Below are positions 58,197 through 64,000 of a stretch of DNA of 64,000 nt, one piece after another; the stretch's first letter is position 1, and the number at the start of each line of letters is the position of its first letter. This stretch comes from Collimonas humicola (lineage in GTDB: Bacteria; Pseudomonadota; Gammaproteobacteria; Burkholderiales; Burkholderiaceae_D): assembly GCF_018304945.1 (NCBI RefSeq), contig NZ_JAGQEE010000004.1, positions 361,645 to 425,644 of the forward strand, written 5' to 3'. The notes beneath the pieces were generated by a model that saw nothing but the letters and a program-made list of their open reading frames with translations, had not been told where the DNA came from and did no database searches. The translations under genes and the position numbers were made by a program.

Positions 58197-58996
58197 AAGC
58201 GGACTCTTGAGCGTGTGGCGTGTGTCACCCATTGCATGGCGACCAGCAGCGGGATGATCATCAGGAAGAAAATCAGCGTATAGGCGGAACCGACTTCCAG
58301 CCGCATCGAGGCATAGCTGTCGGCCAGCCCCACCGGCAGCGTCATGGTGAGCGGCGTATGCAGCATCCAGGTGATATTGAATTCGCCTATCGACAAGGTT
58401 ACCACCATCAGCGCGCCGGCCAGGATGCCGGAAAATACATTAGGAATCACGATGCCGAAAAAACGCTGCGCCAGGCCGGCGCCGAGGCTGGCCGCGGCTT
58501 CTTCCAGCACCGGCAATTGCGCTGACTGCATCACTGCCAGCACCGGGCGCACCATGAATGGCAGAGTGAACAGTACATGGCCAACCAGGATAAACAGCAG
58601 GCTGCCGCGAAATTCACGATACTGGCCGTAGGCCATGATCAGCGCCAGCGCGGTAGCCAGGCCTGGCACGGCGACCGGCATCATCAGCAATTCTTCGATG
58701 GCGCGCGCCAGGCGGCTGTTGCCGCCGTTGTGGCGCGCCAGCATATACGCCAGCGGCACGCCAACCACTGTAGTGACTGCCACGCAGGCCAATGCGATTG
58801 CTATCGAACGCCAGATGGTTGCCTGGTAGGTATCCCAGACTTGCACTACCCAGCGCATGGTAAAACCGCTGGACCAGCCGATGAAAAAATTATCCGTGAT
58901 CCCTGCCAGCATCGACAAGATGATGGGGACGATCAGGAAAGCGCATACCAGCAGGGTGAATCCGAGCTGGAGATAGAAGCGAAATGATTGCTGCAC
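58193..58996 (-). CDS. ABC transporter permease (second subunit)
   Basis: A 267-residue inner-membrane permease with about six helices. The EAA loop region is recognisable (LEEAAASLGAGLAQRFFGIV). GTG start at 58996, 12 bp after the first permease gene. It belongs with the iron/phosphonate/spermidine-type importers. Confidence 0.88.
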   Translation of the reverse strand: MQQSFRFYLQLGFTLLVCAFLIVPIILSMLAGITDNFFIGWSSGFTMRWVVQVWDTYQATIWRSIAIALACVAVTTVVGVPLAYMLARHNGGNSRLARAIEELLMMPVAVPGLATALALIMAYGQYREFRGSLLFILVGHVLFTLPFMVRPVLAVMQSAQLPVLEEAAASLGAGLAQRFFGIVIPNVFSGILAGALMVVTLSIGEFNITWMLHTPLTMTLPVGLADSYASMRLEVGSAYTLIFFLMIIPLLVAMQWVTHATRSRVRL

Positions 58997-59008
58997 CTTC
59001 TCCCCCTT

Positions 59009-59848
59009 CTAAGCCGCAGCGCCGGCGGCATTGCCTGACCAGGAACGCGCCAGCGCCAGCACCAGCCAGGTCATCGCTCCCAGCACAATCGACAATGCTG
59101 CCGCCATCGCAAAGTTGGCGTAGCTGGTGAATTCGTTATAGATCGCCATCGGCAGCACATCGATATTGGTGGCCAGTGTAAAAGCCGTGCCGAAAGCGCC
59201 GACGCTGGTGGCAAAGCAGATCGCACCGGATGAGATCAATGCCGGCGCCAGGGCCGGCAGCACGACGTTGGCGAATACCTGCAGGGGATTCGCGCCCAGC
59301 GAACGGGCCGCCTCTTCCAGCGCAGGATCAAACTTTTCCGCGGCAGCGATGATCGTCAGGATGACGCGCGGAATCGAAAAATACAGATAGCCGAGGAACA
59401 GTCCGCCGAGCGAATAGGCAAATACCCAGGCATCGCCGAACAGCCAGTTGCTGACGACGCCGATCAAGCCCTGACGCCCGGCCAGCATGATCACCATGAA
59501 GCCGACCACCACGCCGGGAAAAGCCAGCGGAAAGGTCAGCATGGCGAGCAGCAGGGCTTTGCCGGCGAATCGGTTGCGTTGCAAGAACAGGCCGACCAGC
59601 GCTGAAATCAGCAAGGCCGCCAGGGTCACCGCCGCCGACAGCAGCAGCGTCGAGAGCAGGCTCATCAAGTAATGGTGATTGGTAACCACTGCAAAATACG
59701 CCGCAATGCCGGTCGGACCGCTGGCGCCGACTGCCGCCAGGCGCAGCATCGGCAGCAGCCAGAAAGCCAGGAACAGCGTCATGCCGGGCAAGGCAAATAG
59801 CAGGGTTAGATGGCGCCGCGAACGCCGCTTCGACAGCTTGATTGTCAC
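59009..59848 (-). CDS. ABC transporter permease (first subunit)
   Basis: A 279-residue inner-membrane permease with about six helices. The EAA loop reads LEEAARSLGANPLQVFANVV. The N-terminus is basic (KLSKRRSRRHLTLLF) before the first helix. GTG start overlaps the binding-protein stop (GTGA), so translation is coupled. It pairs with the second permease as a heterodimer. Confidence 0.88.
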   Translation of the reverse strand: MTIKLSKRRSRRHLTLLFALPGMTLFLAFWLLPMLRLAAVGASGPTGIAAYFAVVTNHHYLMSLLSTLLLSAAVTLAALLISALVGLFLQRNRFAGKALLLAMLTFPLAFPGVVVGFMVIMLAGRQGLIGVVSNWLFGDAWVFAYSLGGLFLGYLYFSIPRVILTIIAAAEKFDPALEEAARSLGANPLQVFANVVLPALAPALISSGAICFATSVGAFGTAFTLATNIDVLPMAIYNEFTSYANFAMAAALSIVLGAMTWLVLALARSWSGNAAGAAA

Positions 59849-60852
59849 CGCACTTCTGCCTGATAGCGTTCGCTGAATGCGCGCTGGGCCTCTGCCATCT
59901 TGCCGTAGTCTATCGACTTGGCACGCGCATATTCCGTCGCCGGCAGGAAGTGCGACTGAGCTTCCTTGGAAATCGCGGAAGCGCGCACCGGCCGCAGATA
60001 GGCATTGGCCCAGATCGCCTGGCCCTCATTGGATAGGAGGAAATCCAGCACCTTCTTGGCGTTGGCCGGATTCGGGCCATTTTTAACCAGGCTGACAACG
60101 TAAGGCACAGTCAGGGTTCCTTCGCTGGGGATAACGAAAGCGACATTGGCTTTATCCTTGAATTTGGCGCGGTAGGCATCGAAATCATAGCCGAACAGAA
60201 TCGGGATCTCACCCGACAGCAGGCGCGCATACGAGGTCTGCTTGGGGACGATAGGCTGGTTCTTTTGAAGCGCCTTGAAATAGGTGATGCCCGGCGTGAA
60301 GTTGTCCAGCGTGCCGCCCAATGCCTGATTGATCGCCACCGCGCCGACATAGCCGACGAAGGCGCTGGCCGGGTCGAGGTAGCCGATCAAGCCTTTGTAT
60401 TCCGGCTTCAGCAAGTCCTGCCAGGAGCGCGGCACCGGCTTGCCCTTGAGCGCATCGACGTTCACCATCAGTCCCATGGTGCCGGAATGGATGGTGAACC
60501 AGTAGCCGTCCGGATCCTTGAGCTCGTTAGGAATCTCGTTCCAGCCGGCCGGCTTGTAAGGCGCGCTCACCTGCTTCTTTTTCGCTTCTATGCCGAAGGT
60601 CACGCCGACGTAGGTGAAATCGGCCACCGGACTAGCCTGCTCGGCGATGATCTGCGACAGCGACTGGCCACTGTTCTTGTTATCGGGCGGCACCGTGATG
60701 CCGGTCTTGTCCTTGATGGCCTTGATCTGCGTTGCCCAGTCCGCCCATTCCGGCGGACAGTTGTAGCAAATCGCATTCTGGGCGCCGGCATGGAGCGAGG
60801 CGGCCAGTCCGGCGGCGGCGATCATGGCATGGAAAACACGTGCTAAGCGCAT
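59845..60852 (-). CDS. ABC transporter periplasmic binding protein (Fe3+/2-aminoethylphosphonate class)
   Basis: A 335-residue solute-binding protein. The signal is at about 1-24 (IAAAGLAASLHAGAQ). The mature part begins with a Cys pair (AICYNCPPEWADW). The fold is that of type II binding proteins for iron, polyamine or phosphonates (VADFTYVGVTFGIEAKKK, HSGTMGLMVNVDALKGKPVP, GYLDPASAFVGYVGA). The exact ligand cannot be read from sequence. The adjacent phosphodiesterase suggests an organophosphate. It starts 26 bp after the repressor gene, implying one transcript. Confidence 0.86.
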   Translation of the reverse strand: MRLARVFHAMIAAAGLAASLHAGAQNAICYNCPPEWADWATQIKAIKDKTGITVPPDNKNSGQSLSQIIAEQASPVADFTYVGVTFGIEAKKKQVSAPYKPAGWNEIPNELKDPDGYWFTIHSGTMGLMVNVDALKGKPVPRSWQDLLKPEYKGLIGYLDPASAFVGYVGAVAINQALGGTLDNFTPGITYFKALQKNQPIVPKQTSYARLLSGEIPILFGYDFDAYRAKFKDKANVAFVIPSEGTLTVPYVVSLVKNGPNPANAKKVLDFLLSNEGQAIWANAYLRPVRASAISKEAQSHFLPATEYARAKSIDYGKMAEAQRAFSERYQAEVR

Positions 60853-60878
60853 GCTGCTTCCTTTCTATGTTAACGGGA

Positions 60879-61907
60879 TTAGCTGGGAATGGTGAACGGT
60901 TTGACCGACGCGCCGATGCGGACGGTATGCGGCAATATGTGCGACGCGGCAGGCGGATGGCCGCCCTGCTGTTCTTCGATTGCCGTCACCAGCGAACGCA
61001 ACGCCAGTTCGCCGATCTGCTCGGACGGTTGTTCGACGCTGCTTAGCATCGGATCCATCAGCTCGCCCAGCGGAATGCCGTCGAAGCCCATCACTGAGAT
61101 ATCGTCCGGCACGCGCAAGCCGAGTGCGCGCAAGTCGCGCATGACGCTCAGGGCCAGCAAGTCATTGGAACAAAACAAGGCGCTCGGCCGTTGCGTGGGG
61201 TCGCGGAATGCCTGCAGGCATTCGAGCGCGAGCGAGGCGTAGGTGTGACGCGCCACTTCGATCGGTGCCAGCGGCGCCAGGCCGTGCTGCTGCATCGCCT
61301 GCAGGTAGCCGTGATAGCGCTGCAGGGCGCGGTCGGAAGCGTGGAACTGGCCCGCCAGCATCTGGATGCGGCGATGGCCAAGCTTGATCAAGTGACTGAC
61401 AGCGTCATAGGCGGCGGCGTAGTTATCGACTGACACCGACGGCCGCGCGCTCCGTTGCGGCTGGTTATACACCAGCAGATACGGTATCTGTTCACACTCA
61501 AGCACATCCAGCGTGGTGCTGGCTTCGGCATCGGCGACAGTCAGGATGACGCCATCGACGCGGTGGGCCAGCAGCAGTTCCACCGCAGCGGCCTCGTCCT
61601 GCTGGCGGTATTCGGTGGCGGTGAACATGACCGAATAATCGCGCTGGCGCGCCGCCGTCTCGATACCCTGCAGGCACTGCGCAAACACCGTGTTGGACAA
61701 GGTCGGCACCACCACGCCAACCGTGTGCGAACGGCCGGCGCGCAGATTGCGCCCATTGAAATTCGGCCGGAAGCCGAGCACCTCGATGGCCTGATTGACC
61801 TTGCTGGCGGTATCGACGCTGACTGAGTCCGGCTGGTTCAGCAGACGCGATACGGTGGCGATGGACACGCCGGCTTCTAGAGCAACTTGCTTGATGGATG
61901 GACGCAC
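60879..61907 (-). CDS. LacI-family transcriptional repressor
   Basis: A 342-residue regulator. The N-terminal helix-turn-helix reads SIKQVALEAGVSIATVSRLL with hinge helix NFNGRNLRAGRSHTVGVVVP. The periplasmic-binding-like ligand domain follows. GTG 61907 is chosen because the family start (VRPSIKQVALEAG) is there. The longer frame from 61949 would run through the operator. It is the first gene of the transporter operon and is probably autoregulated via the palindrome at 61920-61937. The inducer is unknown. Confidence 0.92.
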   Translation of the reverse strand: MRPSIKQVALEAGVSIATVSRLLNQPDSVSVDTASKVNQAIEVLGFRPNFNGRNLRAGRSHTVGVVVPTLSNTVFAQCLQGIETAARQRDYSVMFTATEYRQQDEAAAVELLLAHRVDGVILTVADAEASTTLDVLECEQIPYLLVYNQPQRSARPSVSVDNYAAAYDAVSHLIKLGHRRIQMLAGQFHASDRALQRYHGYLQAMQQHGLAPLAPIEVARHTYASLALECLQAFRDPTQRPSALFCSNDLLALSVMRDLRALGLRVPDDISVMGFDGIPLGELMDPMLSSVEQPSEQIGELALRSLVTAIEEQQGGHPPAASHILPHTVRIGASVKPFTIPS

Positions 61908-61919
61908 GATGCAACCCGC

Positions 61920-61937
61920 GATGTAAACGTTTACATC
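61920..61937. promoter_or_regulatory. LacI-type operator, 18-bp perfect palindrome
   Basis: GATGTAAACGTTTACATC is a perfect palindrome centred on CG, the consensus shape for LacI/GalR regulators. It lies 12 bp upstream of the lacI-type start codon. No second copy was noticed in the short gap before the binding-protein gene, so control of the whole operon from this site is likely. Confidence 0.88.
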
Positions 61938-62056
61938 TTGCCAGCGCATTGTTACGCGCTCATGACTGCGGAACTGTTTGCCGGCTTAAATCGGTAGTTG
62001 TTGTATTGACGGCTTACGTCGGGGATGATCTTCGATGGCTGTCGCGCCGGGTCTGG

Positions 62057-62512
62057 TCAGCGCGCGGGACGAAGATAGTAGATGTCCCACTCCTCTTCGG
62101 CGAGCAATTCAAAACCATGGCGCTGATAGAAACGGTTGGCGTCGCTTCCTCTCAGAGCGCCTACGCGCAGAGGTAATGCCAGGGCATCGGCTTCTTTAAA
62201 GATCTGGGCCAGCACAGCGGCTCCGATGCCCTGCCCCTGATGTCCGGGACGAATATAGAGATGATCCAGCAGCAATTGATCCTGGCCAGGTTTGACGACC
62301 ACAAAACCCAGCCTCTGGCCATCAGCGCTGATATGCCTTGTGTCATTGGCGGAAAAACCTGAGCGGAACCGTTCCCTCGCGCGCACAGGATCAAAGCGGC
62401 CGATGCGTTCCAGGCTCTCGCGCATGGCGGCGATGCGCAAGGCCACCAGTTCTTCAAAATCGGTTTCAACCGCCTGGATCAGTGTGATAAGCGGCGCACT
62501 TGCTGCTGACAT
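62057..62512 (-). CDS. GNAT-family N-acetyltransferase
   Basis: A 151-residue acetyl-CoA-dependent acetyltransferase. Motif A is LDHLYIRPGHQGQGIGAAVL, containing the Q-x-x-G-x-G/A pyrophosphate loop. The C-terminal GSDANRFYQRHGFELLAEEE is typical of the fold. Substrate unknown. It stands alone, divergent from the patatin gene. Confidence 0.88.
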   Translation of the reverse strand: MSAASAPLITLIQAVETDFEELVALRIAAMRESLERIGRFDPVRARERFRSGFSANDTRHISADGQRLGFVVVKPGQDQLLLDHLYIRPGHQGQGIGAAVLAQIFKEADALALPLRVGALRGSDANRFYQRHGFELLAEEEWDIYYLRPAR

Positions 62513-62652
62513 ATGTATTTTCAGATTTTTTCTGCGATGGATTCGTCCATTTTATCGCAATCCACGGGACTAGCTGCTGGCGAAGTAAGACCTGCAGGAG
62601 TAGCCTATACAGATCGCCATGCAGCAGCCTATGGCTATTCACGGGTTACCTT

Positions 62653-63513
62653 ATGGAAAAGACCGCATTTGTATTCGCCGGCGGCGGCAGTCTTGGCGCC
62701 ATTGAAGCCGGCATGTTGCGCGAGCTTATCGCTTCCGGAGTGCGCCCGGATTTCCTGGTCGGCGCCTCTGCCGGTGCCATCAACAGCGTGTTCTTCGCCT
62801 ATCAGCCGCATTCTGCCGGCTCGCTGCGCCTCGAATTCCTGTGGCGCGGCATCCGTCGCGAACAGATCTTGCCATGGTCATTTGTTTCCTTGCTGGGGGC
62901 CTTTCGCGGGCGCGGTACGCACCTGGTCAGTTCGGGAAAATTGCGTGAGCTGCTGTACGAACACTATGGCAACCGCAAGCTGGAAGATGCCGATCTCCCT
63001 GTGCATGTGGTCGCCACCGAGATGAAAACTGGTAATGAAGTGGTGATTTCATCCGGCTCTGCAGTGGACGCGGTACTTGCCAGCACGGCGATCCCTGGGG
63101 TATTTCCACCGGTTGAGCTGGATGGCAACATGCTGATCGATGGCGGTGTCGCAAACAATACCCCCATTTCCACCGCAATCCGTTTGGGCGCCACGCGTGT
63201 CATCGTGCTGAGCACTGGATTTACCTGCGCCGAACGGCGTCCGCCGAAGGGAGCGCTTGAACATGCCATGAGTGCACTCAACCTGCTAGTGGCGCGGCAG
63301 CTGGTATCGGATCTGGAGCGCTGGGCATCGCATGCCGCGATTGCCGTGGTCACGCCCTTATGTCCGTTGGACGTTTCACCATACGACTATAGCCAGTGCG
63401 GCTTGCTGATCGACCGGGCGGCAGCCGAAACCCGTCTCTGGCTGGAGGCAGGCGGACTGGATAATCGCGAAATTCCGGGTGGACTCAGGCCGCACTCCCA
63501 TGCCGTTGGTTAG
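62653..63513 (+). CDS. Patatin-like phospholipase
   Basis: A 286-residue serine lipase of the patatin family. The oxyanion loop is FAGGGSLGAIEAG near 8-20. The nucleophile elbow GASAG is near 38-42, and the catalytic Asp is in LIDGGVANNTP. No signal or outer-membrane anchor is seen, so it is probably cytosolic. ATG 62653 begins the family sequence (MEKTAFVFAGGGS); an open frame from 62500 adds unrelated residues. Phospholipid substrate is inferred from the family. Confidence 0.9.
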   Translation: MEKTAFVFAGGGSLGAIEAGMLRELIASGVRPDFLVGASAGAINSVFFAYQPHSAGSLRLEFLWRGIRREQILPWSFVSLLGAFRGRGTHLVSSGKLRELLYEHYGNRKLEDADLPVHVVATEMKTGNEVVISSGSAVDAVLASTAIPGVFPPVELDGNMLIDGGVANNTPISTAIRLGATRVIVLSTGFTCAERRPPKGALEHAMSALNLLVARQLVSDLERWASHAAIAVVTPLCPLDVSPYDYSQCGLLIDRAAAETRLWLEAGGLDNREIPGGLRPHSHAVG

Positions 63514-63639
63514 GTTTAGCGTTTGAGCCGCTATTTAGCGCGTTGAAGCGCGCTTTGCAGCGGTGAATTCCAGTGGCTTTCAGAGGGGATTGGCTTAGGC
63601 GTGTCGATTTTCGTCATTTGCAAACTGTTCGCGCAAAGC

Positions 63640-63680
63640 AAAAACCCTCTAAGCGGTAAGCTTAGAGGGTTTTTTAATAA
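63640..63680. terminator. Bidirectional terminator between the patatin gene and the rRNA operon
   Basis: AAAAACCCTCTAAGC (63640-63654) pairs with GCTTAGAGGGTTTTT (63660-63674) around a GGTAA loop, with T-runs on both strands. It ends the rRNA transcript coming from the right and probably also the patatin gene transcript. Confidence 0.88.
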
Positions 63681-63681
63681 A

Positions 63682-63797
63682 AGCCTGACGATGACCTACT
63701 TTCACACTGGTTGCAGCACTATCATCGGCGCAAAGTCGTTTCACGGTCCTGTTCGGGATGGGAAGGGGTGGTACCAACTCGCTATGGTCATCAGGCA
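63682..63797 (-). rRNA. rrf: 5S ribosomal RNA
   Basis: Read on the minus strand it begins TGCCTGATGACCATAGCGAG and ends GTAGGTCATCGTCAGGCT. The two ends pair as helix I. The conserved internal CCCATCCCGAACAGG loop is present. About 116 nt; exact ends inferred from pairing. It is followed by the bidirectional terminator and preceded by the 23S tail. Confidence 0.93.
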
Positions 63798-63975
63798 TAA
63801 CTTGTAACCGCTGTGCGTTCTCCAGTAGGAGCAACGACCAACGCAATCTAGAAGAAGTAGTTTTTTATACCGGGTTCACTAGGGTGAGTGAACCCGGTTG
63901 GGTATGAATGTCCAAACGATTCTTACGAATCTTGGCAAACAATAAAAGCTCATCATATAACCTGCTAAGGTTATA
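63798..63975 (-). other. 23S-5S intergenic spacer with processing-type hairpin
   Basis: About 180 bp. ACCGGGTTCACT (63869-63880) and AGTGAACCCGGT (63887-63898) form a 12-bp perfect stem that lacks a T-run on the minus strand. It is more likely an RNase III-type processing stem than a terminator. Confidence 0.55.
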
Positions 63976-64000
63976 GGGACAAGCCTCACGGGCAATTAGT
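63976..64000 (-). rRNA. rrl: 23S ribosomal RNA, 3' terminal fragment
   Basis: Read on the minus strand, ACTAATTGCCCGTGAGGCTT matches the 3' end of betaproteobacterial 23S rRNA. Only about 25 nt are in the window; the exact 3' end is approximate. Confidence 0.8.

Noticed and set aside
63601..63846. Small open frames over the 5S rRNA gene
   Set aside because: The sequence is 5S rRNA with pairing ends and a terminator.
63869..63898. Terminator between 23S and 5S
   Set aside because: The perfect stem lacks a T-run on the transcribed strand; a processing stem is more likely.

Overview
The window looks like a chromosomal segment of a betaproteobacterium of the family Oxalobacteraceae (Collimonas, Herbaspirillum or Janthinobacterium type). 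The grounds are the gene order gyrA-serC-pheA-hisC-tyrA-aroA-cmk-rpsA-ihfB-lapA-lapB, the neighbouring ompA-ubiG-gph block, a one-piece tmRNA and a high-GC protein style. The genus is an inference from protein style; no search was possible.

Layout. 1-7247 (minus) is the 5' part of a giant trimeric autotransporter adhesin. It has an ESPR-type extended signal peptide, then about 7 kb of Ser/Thr/Asn-rich stalk repeats that run off the left edge. An AT-rich stretch of about 1.3 kb separates it from rbgA/ylqF and a deacetylase-like gene. On the plus strand, 10875-16070 is a four-gene block of MoxR ATPase, DUF58 protein, TgpA-type transglutaminase and MltB lytic transglycosylase. YaeQ, a DUF1415 protein and a small HTH-like protein follow. 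From 18178 to 39284 nearly everything is on the minus strand: cysM, comEA, an LPS/envelope group (heptose kinase, ugd, lapB, lapA), ihfB, rpsA, cmk, a SWIM/SNF2 helicase, the aromatic/serine group aroA-tyrA-hisC-pheA-serC, and gyrA. Two palindromic elements sit in the spacers on either side of lapA.

The plus strand resumes with two related OmpA-like proteins, ubiG, gph and a 1222-residue DUF748 (AsmA-like) protein, ending at the tmRNA gene ssrA (tag ANDNSYALAA). Downstream of ssrA lies an accessory region. It holds repeated short motifs that may be remnants of an integrase attachment region, then three genes chained by 4-bp overlaps: an exported RHS protein, a second RHS half with its own signal peptide and a variable C-terminus, and a candidate immunity protein. 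A complete IS4-family element closes the region. An orphan amino-acid-type binding protein and a barstar-like protein follow.

A six-gene minus-strand operon (61907-56320) encodes a LacI-type repressor, a binding protein, two permeases, an ATPase and a GpdQ-like phosphodiesterase. An 18-bp perfect LacI-type operator lies directly upstream. The set is consistent with import and cleavage of an organophosphate such as a glycerophosphodiester. The window ends with a GNAT acetyltransferase, a patatin-like phospholipase, and the 5S gene and 3' tail of 23S of an rRNA operon read leftwards.

The most unusual content is the split, doubly exported RHS toxin-type operon behind ssrA, the higher-order duplicated adhesin repeat array, and the two palindromic insertions in the lap region.
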